A program made the position numbers and the translations under genes. Below the pieces are notes generated by a model. It was not told the DNA's origin. It searched no databases and saw only the letters and a list, made by a program, of their open reading frames with translations. Of a stretch of DNA of 10,760 nt, positions 1 to 7,052 are shown piece by piece; position 1 is the first letter of the stretch, and each line of letters begins with the position of its first letter. The DNA comes from Actinomycetes bacterium (GTDB lineage: Bacteria; Actinomycetota; Actinomycetes; S36-B12; UBA10799): the NCBI GenBank assembly GCA_029779995.1, contig JAKOZM010000505.1, forward strand, positions 1-10,760, given 5' to 3'.

Positions 1-398
<398 letters not shown>

Positions 399-438
399 TG
401 AACTATGTTCTGCTCACGAGTAGTAAGCCTGGCAAGAC

Positions 439-460
439 AAATCTGACATTCATCAAATTT
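439..460 (-). repeat. Leader hairpin 41 nt upstream of 16S
   Basis: In the transcript AAAUUUGA, a six-base loop and UCAGAUUU form an 8-bp stem with one U-G wobble (arms 453-460 and 439-446). It lies inside the rRNA leader between the boxA-like motif and the mature 16S end. By position it could help leader folding or 16S processing. The main 16S processing stem pairs with sequence 3' of 16S, which is outside the window, so its role cannot be judged here. Confidence 0.45.
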
Positions 461-532
461 GGTCATGCCTCAAAGAAATCCGGTCGATGTCTGTTTGCAC
501 AGTCACCGACACGGGGTTCGGCATTGACTTTT

Positions 533-557
533 GGCACACTGTTGAGTTCTCAAGGAG
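533..557 (-). promoter_or_regulatory. rRNA leader boxA-like antitermination/processing motif
   Basis: The minus strand reads CTCCTTGAGAACTCAACAGTGTGCC in two parts: CTCCTTGAGAACTCAA then CAGTGTGCC. The core TTGAGAACTCAA (542-553) is a perfect 12-base palindrome. Motifs of the TTGAGAACTCAA(C/T)AGTGTG kind are a recurrent feature of actinobacterial 16S leaders, and a related TTGAGAACT element precedes 23S. In mycobacteria this segment has been treated as the boxA antitermination and RNA-processing region. It starts about 135 nt upstream of the mature 16S end and downstream of both predicted promoters, as expected for a transcribed leader element. Assignment is by motif and position only. Confidence 0.7.
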
Positions 558-572
558 CGGGCGCACACCATC

Positions 573-597
573 ATCCACTTGCAATCGCTAGATGGAT
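573..597 (-). repeat. Small inverted repeat upstream of boxA (boxB-like position)
   Basis: In the transcript AUCCAU (complement of 592-597) can pair with GUGGAU (complement of 573-578) across a 13-base loop, six pairs including one U-G. It lies between the proximal rrn promoter and the boxA-like motif, where a boxB-type stem-loop is placed in other bacterial rRNA leaders. The stem is short and could be chance. Confidence 0.3.
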
Positions 598-602
598 TCC
601 GG

Positions 603-671
603 GGCAACTTCTCCAAGTTACCTGGCCGGTTGAACTCCGTCAACTCGCTCTGGCAACTTCTCTAACTTACC
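603..671. repeat. Direct repeat, two 20-bp copies 49 bp apart, over the rrn promoters
   Basis: The blocks 603-622 and 652-671 agree at 18 of 20 positions (plus-strand pattern GGCAACTTCTC, one variable base, AA, one variable base, TTACC). Each copy carries the complement of a predicted -10 hexamer and the initial transcribed region. The arrangement suggests that one promoter arose by duplication of the other. Confidence 0.85.
615..643 (-). promoter_or_regulatory. Proximal rRNA promoter (P2)
   Basis: Reading the minus strand, TTGACG (complement of 638-643) is followed by a 17-bp spacer and TAACTT (complement of 615-620). This is a good sigma70/SigA-type -35 and an acceptable TANNNT -10. The expected start is near 608, giving a leader of about 210 nt before the mature 16S end. 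The same layout recurs 49 bp upstream, which supports both calls. Tandem promoters before rRNA operons are usual in actinobacteria. Confidence 0.68.
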
Positions 672-692
672 AGAGGGTGTCGGGGGCTTCAA
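664..692 (-). promoter_or_regulatory. Distal rRNA promoter (P1)
   Basis: TTGAAG (complement of 687-692), a 17-bp spacer and TAAGTT (complement of 664-669) lie exactly 49 bp upstream of the equivalent elements of P2. The expected start is near 657. A six-base inverted repeat, CTCTGG at 648-653 and CCAGAG at 670-675, brackets the -10 and start region and might be a protein site or chance. No A/T-rich UP element is visible upstream; that DNA is G/C-rich. Confidence 0.6.
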
Positions 693-825
693 CCACCGGG
701 GTCCCGTTCGTGTCCGAGTTCCTGTTTCCAGGCTTCTGACTTTCGTGGGAGTTGCTCTCTTTCGGGGCAACAGAATTAAAGGTAGCACGGGTTCTGAGGG
801 CCTGAAAAGGGGGGGTCGGTTTGCC
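693..825. other. Spacer between rrn promoters and tyrS terminator
   Basis: No gene is supported here. Short potential hairpins are visible: CCTG/CAGG with a four-base loop at 721-732, and GTTGC/GCAAC arms at 751-755 and 767-771. On the minus strand TTCAGG (801-806) and TACCTT (779-784) with a 16-bp spacer could be a third, weaker promoter, but the -35 match is poor. Open frames that cross this stretch lack recognisable protein content. Confidence 0.5.
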
Positions 826-852
826 GAAAAACCCCGTAATTACGGGCTTTTC
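826..852 (-). terminator. Rho-independent terminator after tyrS
   Basis: Eight bases after the tyrS stop the minus strand reads GAAAAG, then the perfect palindrome CCCGTAATTACGGG, then GTTTTTC. The stem is CCCGT/ACGGG with an AATT loop, followed by a U-run; the preceding A-run could extend the stem, so it may work in both directions. It ends the long arg-to-tyrS unit and insulates it from the rrn promoters, the nearer of which begins about 135 bp downstream. Confidence 0.85.
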
Positions 853-859
853 GACCACT

Positions 860-2128
860 TCAGGCCAGGTCCACCACCCCGATCGTGCGCTTGCCGCGAC
901 GCAGCAGAAGCCACCGTCCGTGCAAGGCAGCGGTGTCGTCCAGTGTGGCCTCGGCATCAGTCACTCGATCGTTGTTCACGTACGCGCCACCCTCGCTAAT
1001 GGCACGACGGGCTGCCGAGCGCGACGGGCACAACCCCGTGGCGACCAAGGCATCGACCAACGCTGTGCCGGCAGCCAACTGCGCGCTGGGAACATCGGCG
1101 GTGGACTGCTGCAGGATCTCAGCCGGCAGGGCATGCAGGTCACCACGACCGAAGAGTGCCGCGGAGGCGGCCTCGATGTGCTCGCGGGTCAACGTTCCGT
1201 GCACCAGATCGGTCAGTTCGGCCGCCAAGGCCCGGGCGGCGCTGCGGCTGGCTGGGCGCTGCTCCCATTCGCTGATTATTGCCTCCACCTCGGCCAGCGG
1301 TCGCAGGCTGAAGTACCGCAGCATGTTCGCGATGTCGCGATCGTCGGTGTTGAGCCAGAACTGGTAGAAGGCGAAGGGTGTCGTCTGCTCGGCATCGAGC
1401 CAGACCGCTCCCCCGGCGGTCTTCCCGAACTTCGTGCCGTCGGCTTTGGTCACCAGCGGGACCGTCAGGCCGTGGGCATGCGCTTGCGGGCCCTCCACCC
1501 GACGGATGAGGTCCAGTCCTCCGGTGATGTTGCCCCACTGGTCGGAGCCACCGACCTGCAGAGTGCAGCCGTGGTCGCGGTACAGGTGCAGGTAGTCCAT
1601 GGACTGCAGCAGCATGTAGCTGAACTCCGTGTAGCTGATGCCGTCGCCGTTCAGGCGCGCGGAGATCGACTCTTTGGACAGCATCGCGTTGACGCTGAAG
1701 TGTTTGCCGACATCGCGCAGGAATTCGATCGTGCTCATGCGCGCGGTCCAGTCGAGATTCGAGACGAGGGTCGCCGGGTTGTCGCCGTCAAAATCCAGGA
1801 AATGCTGCAGTTGCCCTTTGACCCGTTCCACCCATTCGGCCACGGTGTCGTCTGTGTTGAGCACTCGCTCGCTGCTGCGACCGCTGGGGTCGCCGATGAG
1901 TCCGGTCGCACCTCCCACCAACGCGATCACTCGATGACCGGCCTGCTGGAAGCGCCGCAGGAGCAGCAGCGGGACCAGATTGCCGACGTGCAGGCTGGAG
2001 GCGGTGGGATCGAACCCGCAGTAGAGGGTGATCGGTGCGGTCATGGCCTGCGCCAAGGCACCCAGATCGGTGGCGGAGGCGACGAGGCCGCGAGCGTGCA
2101 GGTCAGCGAGAAGGTCGGTCACTTTCAT
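860..2128 (-). CDS. tyrS: Tyrosyl-tRNA synthetase
   Basis: Cytoplasmic class I aminoacyl-tRNA synthetase that activates tyrosine with ATP and charges tRNA-Tyr. The 422-residue length is normal for bacterial TyrRS. The Rossmann catalytic core has the HIGH-type signature as HVGN (residues 47-50, after YCGFDPTASSL), the tyrosine-pocket segments YMLLQSMD (171-178) and QVGGSDQWGN (191-200), and the KMSKS-type loop as KFGKT (233-237). The C-terminal part, about 355-420, is an S4-like RNA-binding domain (PSRSAARRAISEGG). An upstream in-frame extension of 61 codons exists, but the family start is MKVTDLLADL, and its ATG overlaps the stop of the preceding gene as ATGA. This implies translational coupling to the membrane protein gene; there is no room for a T-box leader. 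A strong terminator follows. Confidence 0.97.
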   Translation of the reverse strand: MKVTDLLADLHARGLVASATDLGALAQAMTAPITLYCGFDPTASSLHVGNLVPLLLLRRFQQAGHRVIALVGGATGLIGDPSGRSSERVLNTDDTVAEWVERVKGQLQHFLDFDGDNPATLVSNLDWTARMSTIEFLRDVGKHFSVNAMLSKESISARLNGDGISYTEFSYMLLQSMDYLHLYRDHGCTLQVGGSDQWGNITGGLDLIRRVEGPQAHAHGLTVPLVTKADGTKFGKTAGGAVWLDAEQTTPFAFYQFWLNTDDRDIANMLRYFSLRPLAEVEAIISEWEQRPASRSAARALAAELTDLVHGTLTREHIEAASAALFGRGDLHALPAEILQQSTADVPSAQLAAGTALVDALVATGLCPSRSAARRAISEGGAYVNNDRVTDAEATLDDTAALHGRWLLLRRGKRTIGVVDLA

Positions 2129-3123
2129 ATCTTGGCAGCGGCGTCCGGCGTGGTGCCCGGGTGGTGAAGGGCATGACGCCAGCGAGCCAGCCCAACTCCC
2201 ACCCCGATCAACACCAGCCCAGCGACGACCAGGGCCACGCCGGCGTTGAGGGCCTGCGCCGACCACAGCCCGACCAGCATCGCTGACGACAATGCAGCTC
2301 CGATCGCCCACGGCAGGTCACCGCCACGGGCGTACGCCCAGGTTCCCACCACGATGAGTGCCACTGCACCGATCCGGCCGATCCACGTCCAGTACTCCGC
2401 GGGTGTGTTCATGGCCTCGTACTCCGCGTGGGCCATCAACAACATGAGGTCGCCGAACAACCACGCGACCACCCCCATCAGCAGGGTGAGCCAGTCGGGT
2501 GGGAAGAACCGGTAGAGGACCGAGGTGGCCAGGATGCCGAGGACCAGCATGTACGCACCGAAGGGGCCCGGCCCGATGTTGTGAATCGGCAACAGTTCCA
2601 GGACTGCAAAGCCGAGGGCAAGCGTGAACACACCGGTGGCCAACGTGGTGATGAATCCGGGTACCCAGCGGCTCACGACGAACGCGATGAGCGTCGCCAC
2701 CGCGAAGGCGCCCGCCCTCTGCCAGGTGGCGCTGGCCTCTGGAAGGCTGAAGGCGACCATCACCGTCAGAGCCCCGAGGATCGCAGCACAGACCCCCATG
2801 ACCTGCGCCAACCGGGCGCGTGCCGCGTGGCCCGCCAGATCGCGGCCGTGTACGAGGGCGAACGAGGAGACCAACAAACCAGCACATCCGATCGCGGCCA
2901 ATCCAGCCCGCAGAACCTGCGCGAAGTCCGACCAGACCTGCGAACCGATGACCACCATTCCGAGCACCGCGAGAGCGGCTCCCACGTACCCGGTGAGTTC
3001 GGCCAATCGCTGCCGCACGTCAACGTGCCGGGAGTAGTACTCCTGTCGCAGATCCGCCGCCAGGCCGGGTGACAGGCGCCCGTCGTCGACGAAGTGATCC
3101 AGCGTCTGATCCAAGCGGTGCAT
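2125..3123 (-). CDS. Multi-pass membrane protein, DUF2157-like
   Basis: A 332-residue integral membrane protein of unknown function. Residues 1-43 are hydrophilic and charged (likely a cytoplasmic helical segment) and are followed by about ten hydrophobic segments: roughly 45-63, 68-92, 104-126, 137-152, 158-178, 188-205, 210-231, 248-265, 270-289 and 293-313. A short basic tail ends the protein. The segment TGYVGAALAVLGMVVIGSQVW after the charged N-terminus resembles the first helix of the DUF2157 family; this is by eye and not verified. The ATG at 3123 has a good ribosome site, GGGGGTGAG (complement of 3129-3137). It lies 24 bp from the gene upstream, and its TGA overlaps the tyrS ATG by four bases. 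No catalytic motif is evident, so no function is proposed beyond membrane location. Confidence 0.85.
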   Translation of the reverse strand: MHRLDQTLDHFVDDGRLSPGLAADLRQEYYSRHVDVRQRLAELTGYVGAALAVLGMVVIGSQVWSDFAQVLRAGLAAIGCAGLLVSSFALVHGRDLAGHAARARLAQVMGVCAAILGALTVMVAFSLPEASATWQRAGAFAVATLIAFVVSRWVPGFITTLATGVFTLALGFAVLELLPIHNIGPGPFGAYMLVLGILATSVLYRFFPPDWLTLLMGVVAWLFGDLMLLMAHAEYEAMNTPAEYWTWIGRIGAVALIVVGTWAYARGGDLPWAIGAALSSAMLVGLWSAQALNAGVALVVAGLVLIGVGVGLARWRHALHHPGTTPDAAAKI

Positions 3124-3147
3124 GACTACTCACCCCCGCTTACGATC

Positions 3148-3927
3148 TTACTCCGGTGCGGCCACTGCGGGTACCGTTCGAAGGCGGCCTGGCGTCGGCT
3201 GCCAGCGGCGCATGGCGAGCACGACACCGGCCCCACACATGGCGATCGAGGGCACTTCCCCGACGATCGCGTAGAACAGGGCCGCAGTGAACGCCGGTCC
3301 ACTGGGCACCACGACGACGTTCACGTAGGCGTCGAGCAGGAAGAGCACGACGCCGGCTGAGCCGAAGGCGATCGCCGCCCGCGGCGCACCCCGGTGCAGG
3401 CTCCAGCCCAGACCGAGCAGGGCTGCCACCTCGCCGCTGTCGTAAAGGACGACGAGTATCCGCAAATGGTCGGCTTCGATGCTTGTCGAGGTATTGGACA
3501 CGACCATCGTCAGGTTCACCAGCAGCACAAGCCCGACGACGGCGAGCACTGCACTGAGCCAGGTCACGGCCGATCGCTCGCGCAGCGCGGCCCGGGCGAT
3601 CAGTGCTGCGACCACCGCACCCAGCAGGCCTGCCCAGACAACGTGGGCCGCACTGAGGACAACGGCGAAGAAGACACCGGCCGCCAGCCAGGTGGCGGCC
3701 ATGACCGCGGCCACGCTGACGAGGCGGTGCTGCCGCCAGTTCGCCCAGGCGGCCCAGAGAGCCATGATTGCGCCGCCACCGTACAGGCCCAGTGCTGCCA
3801 GGTGGGTGTGTTCGGCCGTCCCGGTTCGCTGTTGAAAGACGAACAAGTAGATCACCCAGGGGATCTCCAGCAGTCCGTACGCCAGGATCACCCCGGTCAG
3901 CCAGCGCGGACCAATCCGTTCAGACAC
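3148..3927 (-). CDS. Uncharacterised multi-pass membrane protein
   Basis: I do not recognise this 259-residue protein. About eight hydrophobic segments are visible: near 9-31, 42-63, 68-91, 94-115, 120-143, 155-177, 183-207 and 211-239. A basic, proline-containing tail (RRWQPTPGRLR) probably lies in the cytoplasm. Charged or polar residues sit within hydrophobic segments (E21, H95, D163, E166, D199, E224), which might matter for transport or sensing, but no family motif is seen. The start is GTG, 25 bp after the argH stop, with no strong ribosome site close to it (GGGCAGG is about 20 bases upstream), so the exact start is uncertain. High-GC codon use like its neighbours and tight spacing support it as a real gene co-transcribed with argH and the next membrane protein. 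Confidence 0.8.
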   Translation of the reverse strand: MSERIGPRWLTGVILAYGLLEIPWVIYLFVFQQRTGTAEHTHLAALGLYGGGAIMALWAAWANWRQHRLVSVAAVMAATWLAAGVFFAVVLSAAHVVWAGLLGAVVAALIARAALRERSAVTWLSAVLAVVGLVLLVNLTMVVSNTSTSIEADHLRILVVLYDSGEVAALLGLGWSLHRGAPRAAIAFGSAGVVLFLLDAYVNVVVVPSGPAFTAALFYAIVGEVPSIAMCGAGVVLAMRRWQPTPGRLRTVPAVAAPE

Positions 3928-3952
3928 GACTGTGAGCGTAGTGAACCTGCCC

Positions 3953-5350
3953 TCAGCGGTAGGTGTCGAGCACCTCCCGGGCGTGGGCCAGTTGCGCGGC
4001 GACAGCCTCCGGAGCGGTGCCGCCCTTGTGGTTGCGCGCTGCTAGCGCCGCCGCCACAGTCAAGGCCGCCAGCGCCTGGTCCGACAGGGCGGGATCGACA
4101 GCCGCCAGATCGAGTTCCCACAGTTGCACCCCCGCCTCGTCGGCGGCCCGCACCGCCGCCCCGGACACCTCATGGGCCTGCCGGAAGGGCATCCCTGCAC
4201 GCACCAGCCAGTCGGCGAGTTCGGTGGCCAGGGCGTGGCCGTCCGCGGTGCCGGCCCCGGCCACATCGGGCCGGAAGGTCAAGGTCGCCACTGTGCCCGT
4301 CATGGCGGGGAGCACCAGCCCCAACGTGGCGATCGCGTCGAAGACGGGCTCCTTGTCCTCCTGCAAATCGCGGTTGTAGGCGAACGGTAGGCCCTTGAGC
4401 ATGGTGAGCACGCTCATCAGGTCGCCGATCAGCCGCCCGGATTTGCCGCGGGCCAACTCCGCGGAGTCGGGGTTCTTCTTCTGGGGCATGATCGACGACC
4501 CCGTGGAGAAGGCGTCGTGCAACTGCACCCAGCCGAACTCGGTGGAGGCCCACAGGCAGATCTCCTCCCCCAGCCGGGACAGGTGGACACCGACCATGGC
4601 AGTGCAGAACAGGAACTCGGCCACGAAATCGCGGTCGGTGACCGCATCGATCGAGTTCTCAAAGCTGCTGGCAAAGCCCAGATCCGCCGCTGTCGCGACC
4701 GGATCCAGGCCCAGGCCATTGCCGGCGAGGGCACCAGCGCCCATCGGCGACACCGATGTGCGTGCAGCCCAATCGCGGAGGCGATCCAGGTCGCGCAGGA
4801 ACGCCTGCGCATGTTTGCCGATCTCATGACCCAAGGTGACCGGTTGGGCGTGCTGCAGGTGGGTGAAACCGGGCGCCGGGTCGGCGGCATGGCGGGCCGC
4901 CTGATCCAGGATCGCAGCCACCAGATCCACCACATCCGCGGTCAGCGCGCCCGCCGCGTCTAGCAGTAAAAGGCGCAGATCGGTGGCCACCTGGTCATTG
5001 CGGCTCCGTCCGGCGCGCAAGCGACCGCCTACGTCTGTGCCGACGACCTCGACGAGCCGCCGCTCGAGCGCGCCGTGCACATCTTCGTCAGAGGCCGCGG
5101 GAACGAATTGCCCGGATTCCACCTCGGTGGCCACCTGCTGCAGGCCGGCGAGCAGGGTCGCGTGTGTCGGCTCGTCCACCAGGCCAGCCCTGAGCAGGGC
5201 GTTGGCGTGGGCGCGGCCCTGTGCCAGGTCGTAGGGCGCCAGCACCCAGTCGAAATGCGTCGAACGGCTCAACTCCACCATGGCCTCGGCCGGACCGTGT
5301 CCGAAACGAGCGCCCCACAGCCGGCCCGTGCCGGTCTTGCCCTCAGCCAC
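3953..5350 (-). CDS. argH: Argininosuccinate lyase
   Basis: Last step of arginine synthesis: cleaves argininosuccinate to arginine and fumarate; cytoplasmic, homotetramer in the fumarase/aspartase superfamily. The 465 residues match the usual length. Conserved blocks are [12 protein letters not shown] (30-41), RAGRSRNDQ (112-120), THLQHAQP (163-170) and the superfamily signature [12 protein letters not shown] (284-295), whose flexible loop carries the catalytic serine. An in-frame extension of 54 codons reaches further upstream, but homology begins at [12 protein letters not shown], so the GTG at 5350 is chosen. This start lies inside the last codons of argG (8-base overlap), implying coupled translation. 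No ribosome site stronger than a G-rich run (GGGCGGGAC) is seen. Confidence 0.96.
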   Translation of the reverse strand: MAEGKTGTGRLWGARFGHGPAEAMVELSRSTHFDWVLAPYDLAQGRAHANALLRAGLVDEPTHATLLAGLQQVATEVESGQFVPAASDEDVHGALERRLVEVVGTDVGGRLRAGRSRNDQVATDLRLLLLDAAGALTADVVDLVAAILDQAARHAADPAPGFTHLQHAQPVTLGHEIGKHAQAFLRDLDRLRDWAARTSVSPMGAGALAGNGLGLDPVATAADLGFASSFENSIDAVTDRDFVAEFLFCTAMVGVHLSRLGEEICLWASTEFGWVQLHDAFSTGSSIMPQKKNPDSAELARGKSGRLIGDLMSVLTMLKGLPFAYNRDLQEDKEPVFDAIATLGLVLPAMTGTVATLTFRPDVAGAGTADGHALATELADWLVRAGMPFRQAHEVSGAAVRAADEAGVQLWELDLAAVDPALSDQALAALTVAAALAARNHKGGTAPEAVAAQLAHAREVLDTYR

Positions 5351-6542
5351 GAGCGGAGTCCCGCCCGTGCGCGAGCCGGCTGGGCAGGCCCCACAACTCG
5401 ATGAAGCCATGCGCCAGGGACTGGTCGAAGGTGTCGCCGGAGTCGTATGTGGCCAGTCCGTAGTCGTAAAGGCTCTGGTCACTGCGGCGACCGGTGACGG
5501 TGGCTCGGCCACCCTGCAGCACCATTCGGATCTCGCCGCTCACTGCTTCGTTGACGTCCTCGACCAGGCCGGTGAGTGCCGTGCGCAAGGGGCTGAACCA
5601 CAACCCGTCGTAGACCAGTTCCGACCAGCGTTGACTCACTCCCCGGTAGTAGCGCAGCAAGTCGCGTTCCACCGTCACGTGGGCGAGTTCCGAGTGGGCC
5701 GCGTACAGCGCCATGGCACCGGGACACTCGTAGATCTCCCGGCTCTTGATCCCCACCAGCCGATCCTCGACGGTGTCGATGCGACCCACCCCGTGCGCAC
5801 CGGCCCGGACGTTCATGATCTCGATCGCCTCCAACATGGAGACCGGCACACCGTCGATGGCCACAGGTACCCCGCGCTCGAAGGTGAGGGTGACCTCGTC
5901 GGGCTCCTGGGGGATCGCTGGGCTCTGGGTATAGGTGTAGAGGTCCTCGATCGGAGCGTTCCAGATGTCCTCCAGGAACCCGGTCTCGACGGCCCTCCCC
6001 CAGACGTTCTGATCGATCGAGTACGGCGACTTGCTCGTCACGTCGATCGGCAACCCCTGGCGTTGCGCGAAGTCGATGGCTTTGTCCCGGGTCAACGCCA
6101 GGTCGCGTACGGGCGCCACACAGGTAAGGTCCGGGCCCAGGGCGCGGATCCCCACCTCAAAGCGCACCTGATCGTTACCTTTGCCGGTGCACCCGTGCGA
6201 CACGACCGTGGCCCCGTGCCGGTGGGCGGCCGCGACGAGATGTTTGACGATCACGGGTCGCGACAGCGCGCTGACCAGGGGGTAGCGGTCCATGTAGAGG
6301 GCATTGGCCTGCAAGGCGGGTCGGCAGTAGTCCTGCGCGAACTCCTGGCGGGCGTCGATCACTTCGGACTCCACCGCACCACAGGCCAGTGCCCGCTTGC
6401 GAATGATGTCCATGTCCTCACCACCCTGCCCGACGTCCACGGCCAGGGCGATCACCTCGGCACCGGTCTGCTCACGCACCCACCCGATGCCGACCGACGT
6501 ATCCAGGCCGCCGCTGTAGGCGAGCACCACCCGATCTGTCAT
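5343..6542 (-). CDS. argG: Argininosuccinate synthase
   Basis: Condenses citrulline with aspartate using ATP to give argininosuccinate; cytoplasmic. The protein has 399 residues, the normal length. The N-terminal PP-loop ATP pyrophosphatase motif is AYSGGLDTS (8-16). The citrulline/aspartate-binding block [15 protein letters not shown] (115-129) and the later [12 protein letters not shown] segment are intact. The ATG at 6542 has a clear AGGAG six bases upstream and follows argR after nine bases. It overlaps argH by eight bases. It needs citrulline from ornithine carbamoyltransferase, whose gene is not in the window. Confidence 0.98.
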   Translation of the reverse strand: MTDRVVLAYSGGLDTSVGIGWVREQTGAEVIALAVDVGQGGEDMDIIRKRALACGAVESEVIDARQEFAQDYCRPALQANALYMDRYPLVSALSRPVIVKHLVAAAHRHGATVVSHGCTGKGNDQVRFEVGIRALGPDLTCVAPVRDLALTRDKAIDFAQRQGLPIDVTSKSPYSIDQNVWGRAVETGFLEDIWNAPIEDLYTYTQSPAIPQEPDEVTLTFERGVPVAIDGVPVSMLEAIEIMNVRAGAHGVGRIDTVEDRLVGIKSREIYECPGAMALYAAHSELAHVTVERDLLRYYRGVSQRWSELVYDGLWFSPLRTALTGLVEDVNEAVSGEIRMVLQGGRATVTGRRSDQSLYDYGLATYDSGDTFDQSLAHGFIELWGLPSRLAHGRDSARG

Positions 6543-6548
6543 CTGAGT

Positions 6549-6553
6549 CTCCT
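6549..6553 (-). promoter_or_regulatory. Ribosome binding site of argG
   Basis: AGGAG on the minus strand lies six bases before the argG ATG and overlaps the argR TAG stop (6552-6554), as TAGGAG. It is the strongest Shine-Dalgarno sequence among the arg gene starts here. This suggests that argG can recruit ribosomes independently rather than depending on coupling to argR. Confidence 0.75.
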
Positions 6554-7052
6554 ATCGACGGTTCTTGATGATCTGCTGCAGGCGTTCGGCCACCGCCTGG
6601 CCAGTGCTGTGTTCGCCGACGACCAGCATGATCGTGTCGTCGCCGGCGATGGTTCCAATCACATCTGTGAGGTGGCTGTGGTCGAAGGCGCTGGCCAGGT
6701 ACTGAGCGGCGCCCGGTGGGGTGCGCAGGACGACGAGGTTGCCGCTGTATGCCACCGACACCATGGTGTCCTCGGCGACCCGGATCAGGCGGGCATTGAT
6801 GTCTTCGAGCTCGTCGGCCTGCAGACGGTCCTCGCCGCCCTCCGCGGGCACCGCATAGAGCATGCGACCATCGCCGGCCAGCGTCTTCACTGCGCCGAGT
6901 TCGTCCAGGTCCCGGCTCACAGTGGCCTGGGTGACGTCGATGCCGCGTTCGCGCAGCATTTCGACCAGGTCTGCCTGCGAAGCGACGGCCTGGCTGCGGA
7001 TGATGGCCACGATCAGGTCGCGCCGGGCTGCCCGGGTGTTCAGCACGCTCAT
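6552..7052 (-). CDS. argR: Arginine repressor ArgR
   Basis: Arginine-dependent transcription regulator of the ArgR/AhrC family, active as a hexamer that binds ARG-box operators. The protein has 166 residues. An N-terminal winged helix-turn-helix (about 10-60) includes TQATVSRDLDELG (41-53). The C-terminal oligomerisation and arginine-binding domain (about 85-160) contains GTIAGDDT (133-140), whose paired aspartates are the arginine ligands in the family. The ATG overlaps the argD TGA as ATGA, and GAGG lies nine bases upstream. Position inside the operon implies autoregulation. The likely operator upstream of argC is beyond the window, and I saw no room for an ARG box at the tight internal junctions. 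Confidence 0.97.
   Translation of the reverse strand: MSVLNTRAARRDLIVAIIRSQAVASQADLVEMLRERGIDVTQATVSRDLDELGAVKTLAGDGRMLYAVPAEGGEDRLQADELEDINARLIRVAEDTMVSVAYSGNLVVLRTPPGAAQYLASAFDHSHLTDVIGTIAGDDTIMLVVGEHSTGQAVAERLQQIIKNRR

Noticed and set aside
779..806. Possible third rrn promoter on the minus strand (TTCAGG, 16 bp, TACCTT).
   Set aside because: The -35 match is poor and it is not part of the 49-bp repeat arrangement; kept only as a weak possibility.
2125..3927. The two membrane genes as a toxin/immunity, defence or two-part transporter system.
   Set aside because: No ATPase, nuclease, peptidase or binding-protein partner is nearby and no motif supports such a role; only membrane topology can be claimed.
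3394..4398. Plus-strand open frame of 334 codons opposite the first membrane gene and argH.
   Set aside because: Its product is a low-complexity run rich in Arg, Pro and Gly; it shadows argH and the membrane gene and crosses their junction.
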